This document shows positions 26,139 through 35,304 of a DNA stretch of 64,000 nucleotides, piece by piece. Below the pieces are notes generated by a model. It saw only the letters and a program-made list of their open reading frames with translations, did not search any database and was not told the origin of the DNA. Within the stretch, counting starts at the first letter, position 1. Every line of letters starts with the position of its first letter. Source of the DNA: Bradyrhizobium sp. PSBB068 (GTDB lineage Bacteria > Pseudomonadota > Alphaproteobacteria > Rhizobiales > Xanthobacteraceae); assembly GCA_016839165.1 (NCBI GenBank), contig CP069300.1, forward strand, positions 2,294,001-2,358,000. The letters are read 5' to 3'. The position numbers were made by a program, and so were the translations under genes.

Positions 26139-27983
26139 TTACTCCGGCAGGATGCGAACCGCACCCTTGGCCGCGCTGCTCGCGAACGCCGCATAGGCCT
26201 TCAGCGCAGTCGAGACGGCGCGCTTGCGCGGCGCGGCCGGCCTCCATGCCGCGCTGCCCTTGGCCTCCATCGCGGCACGACGCCGCTTGAGTTCGGCATC
26301 GTCGACCTTGAGGTTGACCTTGCGGTTCGGGATGTCGAACTCGATGATGTCGCCTTCCTCGACCAGCCCGATCAGGCCGCCTTCGGCGGCTTCCGGCGAG
26401 ACGTGGCCGATCGACAGGCCGGACGATCCGCCGGAGAAGCGACCGTCGGTGATCAACGCGCAGGCCTTTCCGAGCCCCTTCGATTTCAGATAGCTGGTCG
26501 GATACAGCATCTCCTGCATGCCCGGGCCGCCGCGCGGGCCTTCATAGCGGATCAGCACGACATCGCCGGCCTTCACCTTGTTGGTGAGGATGGCTTCGAC
26601 CGAGGCGTCCTGGCTCTCGAAGATGCGGGCGGGACCTGAGAATTTCAGGATGCTCTGGTCGACGCCGGCGGTCTTCACGATGCAGCCGTCTTCCGCAAGA
26701 TTGCCGAACAGCACGGCGAGGCCGCCGTCCTTGGAATAGGCATGCGCGGCGTTGCGGATGACGCCCGTTTCACGATCCACATCGACCTCGTCGAAGCGGC
26801 GGTCCTGGCTGAAGGCTTCCTGGGTCGGCACGCCGCCAGGTGCTGCCCGATAGAAATTGCGCACCTTGTCGCTCGATGTCCGCACCACGTCCCAGCGGTT
26901 CAGCGCGTCGTCCAGCGTCGCGGCATGCACGGTCGGGCCGTCGGTCGTGAGCAGCTTGGCGCGGTCGAGCTCGCCGAGGATCGCCATGATGCCGCCGGCG
27001 TGATGCACGTCCTCCATGTGGACGTCCTGCACCGAGGGCGCGACCTTGCACAGCACCGGTACCTTGCGCGAGAGACGGTCGATGTCCGCCATCGTGAACG
27101 GCACCTCGCCCTCGCGCGCGGCGGCGAGCAGATGCAGCACGGTGTTGGTCGAGCCGCCCATCGCGATGTCGAGCGTCATCGCGTTCTCGAACGACTTGAA
27201 GTTCGCGATGTTGCGCGGCAGCACCTTGGCGTCGTCCTGCTCGTAATAGCGGCGGGCGAGATCGACGATCAGATGGCCGGCCTCGACGAACAGGCTCTTG
27301 CGGTCGGCATGCGTCGCCAGCACGGAGCCGTTGCCGGGCAGCGCGAGGCCAAGCGCCTCGGTCAGGCAGTTCATCGAATTCGCGGTGAACATGCCCGAGC
27401 AGGAGCCGCAGGTCGGGCAGGCCGAGCGCTCGATCACCTCGACCTCTTCGTCGGTGACGTTGGAATCGGCCGCCGCCACCATCGCGTCGATCAGGTCGAC
27501 CGCGCGCTTCTTGCCCTTGAGCAGGATCTTGCCCGACTCCATCGGACCGCCCGAGACGAACACGGTCGGTATGTTGAGGCGCAGCGTTGCCATCAGCATG
27601 CCGGGCGTGATCTTGTCGCAGTTCGAGATGCAGACCATCGCGTCGGCGCAATGCGCGTTGACCATGTACTCGACGCTGTCGGCGATCAATTCACGCGAGG
27701 GCAGGCTGTAGAGCATGCCGTCATGGCCCATCGCGATGCCGTCATCGACTGCAATCGTGTTGAACTCCTTCGCCACGCCGCCGGCCTTCTCGATCTCGCG
27801 CGCGACGAGCTGGCCGAGATTCTGCAGATGGACATGCCCGGGCACGAACTGGGTGAAGGAATTCACCACCGCGATGATCGGCTTGCCGAAATCTTCGTTC
27901 TTCATGCCGGTGGCGCGCCAGAGGCCGCGAGCACCCGCCATGTTGCGGCCGTGGGTGGTGGTGCGGGAGCGATAGGCGGGCAT
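26139..27983 (-). CDS. ilvD: Dihydroxy-acid dehydratase
   Basis: A 614-residue IlvD enzyme, the third step of valine/isoleucine synthesis, which dehydrates 2,3-dihydroxy-3-methylbutanoate or -pentanoate. The N-terminus [20 protein letters not shown] matches the enterobacterial protein almost residue for residue. Iron-sulfur cysteines are present in CISNCDK and [11 protein letters not shown]. Later hallmarks [15 protein letters not shown] and KVNLKVDD are intact. I begin at the ATG at 27983; the adjacent ATG at 27986 and an upstream one at 28007 are in frame, and AAGGA lies just before the pair. It is a single-gene unit divergent from the CMD gene. Confidence 0.96.
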   Translation of the reverse strand: MPAYRSRTTTHGRNMAGARGLWRATGMKNEDFGKPIIAVVNSFTQFVPGHVHLQNLGQLVAREIEKAGGVAKEFNTIAVDDGIAMGHDGMLYSLPSRELIADSVEYMVNAHCADAMVCISNCDKITPGMLMATLRLNIPTVFVSGGPMESGKILLKGKKRAVDLIDAMVAAADSNVTDEEVEVIERSACPTCGSCSGMFTANSMNCLTEALGLALPGNGSVLATHADRKSLFVEAGHLIVDLARRYYEQDDAKVLPRNIANFKSFENAMTLDIAMGGSTNTVLHLLAAAREGEVPFTMADIDRLSRKVPVLCKVAPSVQDVHMEDVHHAGGIMAILGELDRAKLLTTDGPTVHAATLDDALNRWDVVRTSSDKVRNFYRAAPGGVPTQEAFSQDRRFDEVDVDRETGVIRNAAHAYSKDGGLAVLFGNLAEDGCIVKTAGVDQSILKFSGPARIFESQDASVEAILTNKVKAGDVVLIRYEGPRGGPGMQEMLYPTSYLKSKGLGKACALITDGRFSGGSSGLSIGHVSPEAAEGGLIGLVEEGDIIEFDIPNRKVNLKVDDAELKRRRAAMEAKGSAAWRPAAPRKRAVSTALKAYAAFASSAAKGAVRILPE

Positions 27984-28200
27984 CATAAATCCTTGGGCTA
28001 TGGCCATTTTTTAAGGGAGATGGCAGCCCTTATGCCCGCCCATGGATGCGGATTCAAGCGCGGAACCGCATGGCTGAACCCCGCAATTCGGGCAATGCCG
28101 GGCGGTCGGCTTGATCTCGGGCGGCGCGGTGCATTAGGTGGACGCGCCGGGAAGCCGGACACGAGACAACGAACAAGAAACAACGAAAAGGGAGTGACAC

Positions 28201-28758
28201 GTGGCAAGGCTGCCCCTGATTGATCCGGATACCACCGGCGGCGACATCCGCGCGGCGTTCGACCGCATGCCGGTCAAGCTCAATATCTTCCGCATGATGG
28301 CCCATGCCGAAGCCAATGCGATTCCGCTGATGCGGCTCGGCAATTCGATCCTGCACAAGCAGAAACTGTCCGCGGTCAACCGCGAGCTCTTGATCCTGCA
28401 GGCTGCGCAGCTCGAGGGCGGCGCCTATGAGTGGCGCCAGCACGTCCCGATCGCGCTCGGCGTCGGCGTCACCCAGGCGCAGATCGATGCGGTCGAGCGC
28501 GGCCTTTACGACGATGCCGCGCTCAACGCCGCCGAACGCGCGCTGCTTACCTTCGGCCGCGAGGTGGTCGAGAAGGTGCGGGTCGGCGATGCGGCCTTTG
28601 CCGGCGTTCGCAAGCACTTCAGCGAGCAGGAGATCGTCGAGGCGATCATAGCTCTCGGCTTCTACATGATGATGGCGCGGCTGACGGAGGCGACCGAGAC
28701 CGATCTCGATCCGGCCGCCGGCATGGCGGTCTATGAGGGCGGCAAGAAGCGGGGTTGA
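28201..28758 (+). CDS. Carboxymuconolactone decarboxylase family protein
   Basis: A 185-residue all-helical protein of the CMD/AhpD superfamily. The core (about residues 50-135) has the EWRQHVPIALGVGVTQAQID pattern with Glu and His but not the CxxC pair of AhpD, so it is not a peroxidase-type thiol protein. Family members are decarboxylases or of unknown activity. It starts with GTG (28201) after AAAGGGAG and is followed four bases later by an SDR gene, so the two probably act together, possibly in metabolism of the substrate of the ABC transporter further downstream. Confidence 0.82.
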   Translation: MARLPLIDPDTTGGDIRAAFDRMPVKLNIFRMMAHAEANAIPLMRLGNSILHKQKLSAVNRELLILQAAQLEGGAYEWRQHVPIALGVGVTQAQIDAVERGLYDDAALNAAERALLTFGREVVEKVRVGDAAFAGVRKHFSEQEIVEAIIALGFYMMMARLTEATETDLDPAAGMAVYEGGKKRG

Positions 28759-28762
28759 TGGG

Positions 28763-29614
28763 ATGTCGGAGACTTCACAAGACACCAAGCCAGAGCGCTA
28801 TATCCGTCCGCTGAGCGCGGAATCCTCCGGCACTGCGCCGGGCAGGGGACGCCTCGACGGTCGCCGCATTCTGGTGGTCGGCGGCGGCCAGCGCGTGTTC
28901 GATGCGGCGACCGATCCGATCGGCAACGGCCGCGCCATGAGCCTGCTGTTCGCGCGCGAGGGGGCGCAGGTCGCGGTCGCAGACCTCAACCGCGCCTCCG
29001 CCGACGACACAGTTGCGCGGATCGCCGCTGACGGCGGCCGCGGCTCCGCCATCGCGGCCGACGTCACCAAGGAAGCCGACGTCATCAGGATGATTGATGA
29101 AGCTCATCACGCGATGGGCGGGCTCGACGGCATGGTGCTCAACATCGGCACCTTCGGCAAGACCGGGCTCGACAATGTCAGCGCCGAAGAATGGAACAGG
29201 ATCTACGACGTCAATGTCCGCGGTCCCATGCTGTGCTGCCGTGCCGCCCTGCCGAAATTCGAAGACGGCGGCTCGATCGTCTTCATCTCCTCGATCGCGG
29301 CGCTGAAGGCGGGATCGCAGATGGCGGTCTACGATTCCTCCAAGGCGGCGCTCGGCGGCCTGATGCGCAACATCGCGCATACCGGCGCGCGGCGCGGCAT
29401 CCGCGCCAATCTGGTCTATCCGGGACTGGTGGACACGCCGAACGGCCGCGAGGCCGGCGCCGGCCGGCCGTCGCGCGGCAAGAGCCAGGTCCCGTTCGGC
29501 CGTCAGGCGACGGCCTGGGAGATCGCCTATGCGGTGTTGTTCTTCATGTCGGATGAAAGCGTCTATGTCACTGCCCAGACGCTCGCGGTGGATAGCGGGC
29601 TGAGTGGAATGTAG
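28763..29614 (+). CDS. SDR family oxidoreductase
   Basis: A 283-residue short-chain dehydrogenase. The cofactor region is RRILVVGGGQRVFDAATDPI followed by NGRAMSLLF, a glycine pattern longer than the usual TGxxxGIG; an NIG replaces NNAG; the catalytic serine-tyrosine-lysine set is present (FISSIAALKAG then VYDSSKAA). The first 35 residues are an extra polar leader. The atypical cofactor loop suggests an uncommon SDR subgroup. Translation probably begins at 28763, directly behind the CMD gene. Confidence 0.82.
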   Translation: MSETSQDTKPERYIRPLSAESSGTAPGRGRLDGRRILVVGGGQRVFDAATDPIGNGRAMSLLFAREGAQVAVADLNRASADDTVARIAADGGRGSAIAADVTKEADVIRMIDEAHHAMGGLDGMVLNIGTFGKTGLDNVSAEEWNRIYDVNVRGPMLCCRAALPKFEDGGSIVFISSIAALKAGSQMAVYDSSKAALGGLMRNIAHTGARRGIRANLVYPGLVDTPNGREAGAGRPSRGKSQVPFGRQATAWEIAYAVLFFMSDESVYVTAQTLAVDSGLSGM

Positions 29615-29639
29615 CCGATCGGATCAGGTCGAACAGCGC

Positions 29640-29825
29640 CACGACGGCGCTGCGCTCCTTCGCCCCGTTCTTACGGGATCGAGACAAGCCAAGCTTGCTC
29701 TTAGGGGGTGGGGTGAGGGGCTGTCTCCGCGCAGACGGTAGCAACTCAACCCGCGGCGACTCCCCCTCACCCGCATCGCATCTTCGATGCGATGCGACCT
29801 CTCCCCGCAGGCGAGGCGAGGTGAA
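29640..29825. repeat. Mosaic intergenic repeat with inverted arms
   Basis: A GC-rich block between the SDR and LysR genes. GGGGTGAGGGG (from about 29710) has an inverted partner CCCCTCACCC (29763-29772), followed by a small hairpin GCATCGCATC/GATGCGATGC (29773-29796). Such blocks are dispersed in Bradyrhizobium genomes. No gene is seen here. Confidence 0.6.
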
Positions 29826-29838
29826 GTGCAGCGCATCG

Positions 29839-30834
29839 CTATTCGGCGGCGATGCTGGTGGAAATCGCAAGCGCCACCTTCGGGCCGGTCTTCGCCGCGC
29901 GGCGGTTCTTCTTGGCGAAGCGACTGCCGGCCAAGAGCGCGGCGGCGGCGCGGAGTTGCTCGCGCAGCCATTGATTGGTGGTGTCGCCCTCGGCGGTGGC
30001 GTGCCAGTAGAGATAATTGACGTGCGGGCTGATCGGGAACGGGCAGGGGAAGCACTGCAACAGCCCGGGGTCCTCCAGCACGGAAGCTGCGCTTTCCGAC
30101 GCCGTCAGCAGCATGTTGCTGCGGCTCACGACATGGCAGGCGGTCGCGAAATTCTGGCAGGTCAGGCGGACGGTGCGCGTCAGGCCGAGGCGCTGCAGCT
30201 GGAAATCCTCAAACGACACGCCGCTGCGCCGCGACGTCACGCAGACATGCTCCATGCGCAAATAGGCCTTCTTGTCGAGCCGCGCGCGGAGCTCGGGATG
30301 GCCGCGCCGGGCGAACACGGCGATATGCTCGGTCAGGATCTGCTCGCGCCGTACCTCGGTCGACAGCGGCAGCAGCGTGTCGATCGCGACATCGAGCGTG
30401 CCGGCAGCGAGTTCCCGCTCCAGATTGTTGCGCTCGCTGCGCACGGTGGCGATCTCGACCAATGGCGCGACCGCGCTGATCCGGTTGACCAGCGCGCTCA
30501 GCATCGGCGCCTCGAGATTGTTGCGCAGCCCGATCACGAAGCGCTTCGGCGTCTTCGCCGGATCGAAGCGGTTGGTGTGGGTCAGCGTCGTCTCGAGGCC
30601 GTTGAGCGCTTGGCGCACCGTGGTGATGATCTGGCGTGCCAGCGGCGTCGGCGTCATCACGTGGTGGCGGCGCACGAACAGCGGATCGTTGAACATGGCG
30701 CGCAGCCGGCTCAGCGCGTGGCTCACCGCGGGCTGCGTCAGGTTGAGGCGGAAGCAGGCGCGGCTGACGCCGCCCTCGGTGTAAACCGCGTCGAACACGA
30801 CGAACAGGTTCAGATCGATATCGCGCACATGCAT
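29839..30834 (-). CDS. LysR family transcriptional regulator
   Basis: A 331-residue LysR regulator: winged HTH at about residues 5-65 (GGVSRACFRLNLTQPAVSHA) and a periplasmic-binding-protein-like effector domain at about 90-300, with a basic C-terminal tail that is longer than usual. It is divergent from the ABC transporter operon and is its probable regulator. The start at 30834 (MHVRDIDLNLF) matches the usual beginning of the family; an ATG at 30846 also exists. Confidence 0.87.
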   Translation of the reverse strand: MHVRDIDLNLFVVFDAVYTEGGVSRACFRLNLTQPAVSHALSRLRAMFNDPLFVRRHHVMTPTPLARQIITTVRQALNGLETTLTHTNRFDPAKTPKRFVIGLRNNLEAPMLSALVNRISAVAPLVEIATVRSERNNLERELAAGTLDVAIDTLLPLSTEVRREQILTEHIAVFARRGHPELRARLDKKAYLRMEHVCVTSRRSGVSFEDFQLQRLGLTRTVRLTCQNFATACHVVSRSNMLLTASESAASVLEDPGLLQCFPCPFPISPHVNYLYWHATAEGDTTNQWLREQLRAAAALLAGSRFAKKNRRAAKTGPKVALAISTSIAAE

Positions 30835-30855
30835 GGAAATAATCAATCCGTATCC

Positions 30856-30871
30856 GTCGAATGCATTTGAC
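30856..30871. promoter_or_regulatory. LysR binding-site candidate
   Basis: GTCGAATGCATTTGAC is a 16-bp palindrome with one mismatched pair, located in the 91-bp region between the divergent LysR and ABC permease genes. Position and symmetry fit an autoregulatory LysR site. Confidence 0.5.
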
Positions 30872-30925
30872 GAATATGAGTTGGCACTCTTAAAGTCTCA
30901 AGCAAAATAATATCTGGAGGAAACG

Positions 30926-31951
30926 ATGAGCGTGCAATCGCCATCGCGCGGCGTTGCTGTCCCTGTGGCATCATCTCGCTCGGGCTCAATGTTCGCAAAG
31001 CCGAGCCAGGAGCAGATCGTGCTCCTGATCACGATCGCGCTTCTGGTCGTATTCGGCCTGACCCTGAACGGTTTCGCCACCGTCTCCAACCTGCTCAATC
31101 TGTTGCGCAGTATTTCCATCCTCGGCGTGCTCGGCCTCGGCATGGGGCTGATCGTGATCAGCCGCGGCATCGACCTCTCCGAGGTCGCGATCATGGCGGG
31201 TTCCTGGGCGATCGCGCTGATCTATATGCAGAACGGGATGCCGGTTTTCACCGCAGTGCTGCTGGCGCTGGCAATCGCGGTGCTGATCGGCGTCGTCAAC
31301 GGCGTGATGGTCGCCTTCGTCGAGGCTCCGGCGCTGTTCGTGACGCTCGCCGCAGGTTTCGTGATCTACGGCCTCGCGTTCTGGATCGCGCCAGCCTGGG
31401 TGGTCTACGCGCCGAAGGACGCGCCGGGCCTGATGTATCTCGGCGCCGGACGGCTGTTCGGCATCCCGGTTCCAATCCTGGTGTTCGCGGCCTGTGCGAT
31501 TGCGATGCATTTGTTCCTGTCGCGCACCTCGGTCGGCCGCTTCATCTATGCGCAGGGCGACAATCCGGAAGCCGCGCGGCTGACCGGCATTCCGCTGCGG
31601 CCGCTGATCGTGCTCGAGCACGTGCTGGTTGCAGTGCTCGCCTGGATTGCAGGCCTGGTCTGGGTCGGCACGACAGGCAGCATGCAGATGGCGATCACGC
31701 AGGGGACCATGATCTTCGACGTCGTGCTGGTCGTCGTGATCGGCGGCATCAGCCTGATCGGCGGCCGCGGCAGCGTGTTCAGCGTCGTGGTCGGCTGCGT
31801 CCTGATCGGCACGCTGCTCAACGCCTTCACCATCATGGACGTCAACAGCGAGGTGCAGAACATCATCAAGGGCGTGGTGCTGCTGGCCGCGATCGTGCTC
31901 GACAACTGGCTGCATCCCCGCGACGAGGAGACCGCGCGGCAAGGGGACTGA
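30926..31951 (+). CDS. Sugar-type ABC transporter permease (RbsC-like)
   Basis: A 341-residue inner-membrane permease of the ribose/galactoside family with about ten hydrophobic segments. Family features are LGLGMGLIVISRGIDLSEVA in the first third, the GDNPEAARLTGIPL coupling loop (the site that contacts the ATPase) and GGISLIGGRGSVFSVVVG near the end. GGAGGAAACG precedes the ATG. It opens an operon that also encodes a binding protein, a second permease fused to a propeller domain, another propeller protein and the ATPase. Two permeases imply a heterodimeric channel. Confidence 0.92.
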   Translation: MSVQSPSRGVAVPVASSRSGSMFAKPSQEQIVLLITIALLVVFGLTLNGFATVSNLLNLLRSISILGVLGLGMGLIVISRGIDLSEVAIMAGSWAIALIYMQNGMPVFTAVLLALAIAVLIGVVNGVMVAFVEAPALFVTLAAGFVIYGLAFWIAPAWVVYAPKDAPGLMYLGAGRLFGIPVPILVFAACAIAMHLFLSRTSVGRFIYAQGDNPEAARLTGIPLRPLIVLEHVLVAVLAWIAGLVWVGTTGSMQMAITQGTMIFDVVLVVVIGGISLIGGRGSVFSVVVGCVLIGTLLNAFTIMDVNSEVQNIIKGVVLLAAIVLDNWLHPRDEETARQGD

Positions 31952-32040
31952 AACAAGGCGATTGAACCAAGGCGACTAGCGCTTCGCGCCAATCAAAACA
32001 AATCCAAATCAATCAAAAGCATTTTCTTGTGGAGGAGACG

Positions 32041-33066
32041 ATGAAGACGACGAAGTTCTGGACGATCCTGCTCGCCGGCGTGGCGGTTGCCGCGATGCCG
32101 TTCGCGGCATCGGCGCAGGAGGAAGGCACCAAGGCCGGGCGCGAATTGCGCGCCGCCTACGACAAGTCGCTGCAGGGCAAGACCGTCGCCTATCTGCCGA
32201 TCGCGCTCGGCGTGCCGTTGTCGGATGAATGGGGCCGCGTGGTGCAGGAAGAGGCCGAGTGGCGCGGCATGAAATATGTCGTGCGCGATCCCAACAACAA
32301 TCCGTCCGCCATGCAGCAGGCGCTGACCGCGCTGGTCGACCAGAAGCCCGATGTCCTGATCGTGCAGAACCCGAGCGTGACGCTGCTGATGAAGGATCTC
32401 AAGCGCGCCGAGGCCCAGGGCACGCATGTGATCCAGGTCAACATGGCCTCGAACTACAAGTCCGGCGCCTTCGTCGGCGTCGACTGGCGTGAGATCGGCC
32501 GAATGCTCGCCAACGAAGCCGTCAAGGCCTGCGGCACCGGCTCCGGCAAGTCGGGCAAGGTGCAGATCGTGCAGGGCGAATTGACCGCGGCCGCCAGCGT
32601 CGACCAGGTCGGCGCCATCATGGACGTCCTGAACAAGGATCCCAACATCAAGGTGGTGTCGAACCAGGCGGCGAACTGGGACGCCAACACCGCGCTCAAC
32701 ATCACCGCGACCGTGATCCAGCAGCATCCCGATCTCTGTGCCTCGATCGGCTTCTGGGGCATCATGGAATCGGGCGCCGCGCAGGCGATCCGCAATGCCG
32801 GCAAGATCGACGACGTCAAGGTGTTCGCCTCGGGCGAGGGCTCGCAGCTCGATTGCGACCAGGTCACGTCAGGCAATTTCAGCAAGTTCCTGAGCTACAA
32901 GGCGACCGAGCAGGGCCACGATCTGATGTTCGCGGCCGAGACGCTGCTGATGTCCGGCGACAAGCCCGGCACCAAGAACCTGTCCTATTACACGCGGCCG
33001 ATCTGGATCGATAAGTCGAACGCCTCGCTCGGCGGCACCTGTTTCGCGCTACCCAAGAAAAACTAA
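32041..33066 (+). CDS. Sugar-type ABC transporter substrate-binding protein
   Basis: A 341-residue periplasmic binding protein. Signal peptide residues 1-24 (ILLAGVAVAAMPFAASA), then a type I periplasmic fold beginning GKTVAYLPIALGVPLSDEWG, with NPSAMQQALTALVDQKPDVL and KVFASGEGSQLDC segments. GGAGGAGACG directly precedes the ATG at 32041 and rules out the ATG at 32029. The ligand cannot be named; sugar, sugar acid or cyclitol are the usual ligands of this family. A strong hairpin follows the gene at 33079-33111. Confidence 0.92.
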   Translation: MKTTKFWTILLAGVAVAAMPFAASAQEEGTKAGRELRAAYDKSLQGKTVAYLPIALGVPLSDEWGRVVQEEAEWRGMKYVVRDPNNNPSAMQQALTALVDQKPDVLIVQNPSVTLLMKDLKRAEAQGTHVIQVNMASNYKSGAFVGVDWREIGRMLANEAVKACGTGSGKSGKVQIVQGELTAAASVDQVGAIMDVLNKDPNIKVVSNQAANWDANTALNITATVIQQHPDLCASIGFWGIMESGAAQAIRNAGKIDDVKVFASGEGSQLDCDQVTSGNFSKFLSYKATEQGHDLMFAAETLLMSGDKPGTKNLSYYTRPIWIDKSNASLGGTCFALPKKN

Positions 33067-33078
33067 CAAGGCGCGAGG

Positions 33079-33111
33079 CAGCCGGCGCGGGGGGCATTCC
33101 CGCGCCGGCTG
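33079..33111 (+). other. Strong hairpin between binding-protein and permease genes
   Basis: A perfect 13-bp GC-rich stem (33079-33091 with 33099-33111) without a T-tract. In binding-protein operons such structures protect the upstream message or partly stop transcription, so that binding protein exceeds permease. That role is inference. Confidence 0.7.
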
Positions 33112-33165
33112 TATCAAGGATCAGAATCCGGACACGTGAAACCGGATCGAGGGAGTGCTTTGACG

Positions 33166-35304
33166 ATGTCGATGGCCGTTGATTCCTTTGCCGCATCGGT
33201 GCGGCGGTTCTCACCCCGGCTCCTGCTGTCGGAGCTGCTGCTGAAACAGTGGTTCGAGCCGGTCGTTCCGTTCACCGTGATGATCGGGCTGTGGGCCTAT
33301 TTCGCGCTCACCATTCCCGACTACGCCTCGGTGCAGAATTCGGTGTCGCTGCTGCGGCTGTTCGCCGAATTCGGCTTCGTCGCGCTGGCGATGGGATTCT
33401 GCCTCGTCACCGGCGGCATCGATCTGTCGGTCGGCGCGATCTTCGCGCTGTGCAATTTCGCCGCGCTGTATTTCCTCCTGGTGCGCGAATGGCCGGTCGG
33501 CCTTGCGGTGCCGGCGACGCTTTTGGTCGGCGCGCTGCTCGGCAGCATCAACGGCTTCCTGATCGGATTCCTCAAGACCCGGCCGTTCCTGACCACGCTG
33601 GTGACGCTGATCATCCTGCGCGCCTCGGTCAATTTGCTCAACACCAGCTATGCCCAGGTGTTCGCGACCAACTCGGTCGAGAGCGACGCCTGGGACTTCA
33701 TCGGCGGCGGCAGCGTGCTCGGCATTCCCGTCAATGCGGCGACGCTGTTCGTGGTGCTGCTGATCTGCCACATCTTCCTGTCGCGCTCGCGCTATGGCTG
33801 GCATCTCACCGCGATCGGCGCCAGTCGCAAGGCGGCACGTCATGCCGGCATCCGGGTTCGCTTGATGCTGTTCATGACCTATGTGCTGTCGGGCACGCTG
33901 TGCGCGGCAAGCGGCATCTTCTATGCGGCACGGCAGGCCTCGACGGATTCCACCACCGGTGTGGGGTGGGAATTCCAGGCGCTCACCGCCGTGGTGCTCG
34001 GCGGCGTGTCGCTGGCCGGCGGCAAGGGCACGGTATGGCGGGCGATGATCGGCGCGCTGATCATCTTCCTCCTGATCAACGGCCTCGTGCGCATGGGCAT
34101 CCCGGGCTACGTCACCTCGGCGGTGACCGGCATGATCCTGCTCGCCGCCGTCGGCATCGACGTCAAATGGTCGAAGAACCGCGGCAAGGCGATCCAGAAG
34201 ATCTATGTCAATCCGGCCTTCGTGCCGCTGGCCTCGGCGCCGGCTGTGCAGCCGGGCGCAGCATCGCCCTATGCGCAGAACGACCGGCTGATCAACGCGC
34301 AGGCGATCGGCGTCGATCAGGTCGAGGGCCCCGAGGACGTCATCCTCGACCGCCAGGGCCGGCTCTACGGCTCGACCCGCGACGGCAATGTGATCCGCTT
34401 CTCCGGGCCCGACTTCAAGACCCGCGAGGTGTTTGCCCATATCGGCGGCCGGCCGCTCGGCATGCAGTTCGATCGCGACGAGAACCTGATCGTCGCGGTG
34501 GCGGGCATGGGCGTGTACGGCGTCGCGCCCGACGGCCGCATCTTCAAGGTCACCGACGAGACCAACCGCACCTGGTACAAGCTGAACGACGACTCGCGCC
34601 TGCGCATGGCCGATGACCTCGACATCGCGCCCGACGGCAAGATCTATTTCAGCGACTGCACCACGCGCTACGAGATGACCACCAACACCCTCGACATCCT
34701 CGAGGGCCGGCCGAACGGCCGCGTGGTCTGCTACGATCCGGCGACCAAGACCACGCGCACCGTGATCAACCACTTCTATTTCCCGAACGGGATCTGCGTC
34801 TCGCATGACGGCAAGTCGATCCTGATCGCGTCGACCTCGCTGTGCAAGGTGTTCCGGCACTGGATCGACGGGCCGAACAAGGGCAAGACCGAAGTGCTGA
34901 TGGACGAGTTGCCGGGCAATCCCGACAACATCAACCGCGCCTCCGACGGCACCTACTGGCTGGCGCTGGTCGGCATCCGCACCCCGACCTTCGACCTTGC
35001 CGCGCGAAAACCCGGCTTCCGCCTGCGCATGGTCAAGCAGGTGCCGACCGACGAATGGCTGGCGCCCGCGCTGAACCATGGCTGCGTGCTGAAGTTCAAC
35101 GAGAAGGGCGAGGCGCTGGAATCGTGGTGGGATCCGACCGGCATCTCGCATTCGACCTTGACCTCGATGCGCGAGCACCAGGGCTATCTCTATCTCGGCG
35201 GCCTCGAGAACAACCGGATCGGCCGCATCAAGCTCGACGGCGTCGACGACAGCTGGACCGGCTACGACGCCTATTGGGGCGCCAAAAGCAGGGTGACGAC
35301 ATAA
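33166..35304 (+). CDS. ABC permease fused to SMP-30/strictosidine-synthase-like propeller
   Basis: A 712-residue fusion. Residues 1-330 are an RbsC-like permease: ALAMGFCLVTGGIDLSVGAI, the coupling loop GASRKAARHAGIRV and GGVSLAGGKGTVWRAMIGAL. A linker (about 330-375, proline/alanine rich) leads to a six-bladed beta-propeller (about 380-712) of the SMP-30/strictosidine synthase/lactonase superfamily, with VEGPEDVILDRQGRLYGSTR, MADDLDIAPDGKIYFSDCTT and YFPNGICVSHDGKSIL. RbsC-type permeases have a cytoplasmic C-terminus, so the propeller probably faces the cytoplasm at the pore exit. No frameshift or stop lies between the parts. The ATG at 33166 follows GAGGGAG. The stop overlaps the next start as TAATG. 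Confidence 0.9.
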   Translation: MSMAVDSFAASVRRFSPRLLLSELLLKQWFEPVVPFTVMIGLWAYFALTIPDYASVQNSVSLLRLFAEFGFVALAMGFCLVTGGIDLSVGAIFALCNFAALYFLLVREWPVGLAVPATLLVGALLGSINGFLIGFLKTRPFLTTLVTLIILRASVNLLNTSYAQVFATNSVESDAWDFIGGGSVLGIPVNAATLFVVLLICHIFLSRSRYGWHLTAIGASRKAARHAGIRVRLMLFMTYVLSGTLCAASGIFYAARQASTDSTTGVGWEFQALTAVVLGGVSLAGGKGTVWRAMIGALIIFLLINGLVRMGIPGYVTSAVTGMILLAAVGIDVKWSKNRGKAIQKIYVNPAFVPLASAPAVQPGAASPYAQNDRLINAQAIGVDQVEGPEDVILDRQGRLYGSTRDGNVIRFSGPDFKTREVFAHIGGRPLGMQFDRDENLIVAVAGMGVYGVAPDGRIFKVTDETNRTWYKLNDDSRLRMADDLDIAPDGKIYFSDCTTRYEMTTNTLDILEGRPNGRVVCYDPATKTTRTVINHFYFPNGICVSHDGKSILIASTSLCKVFRHWIDGPNKGKTEVLMDELPGNPDNINRASDGTYWLALVGIRTPTFDLAARKPGFRLRMVKQVPTDEWLAPALNHGCVLKFNEKGEALESWWDPTGISHSTLTSMREHQGYLYLGGLENNRIGRIKLDGVDDSWTGYDAYWGAKSRVTT

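Noticed and set aside
33211..35178. 655-codon open frame opposite the permease-propeller fusion
   Set aside because: Shadow frame; the plus-strand protein has clear domains throughout.
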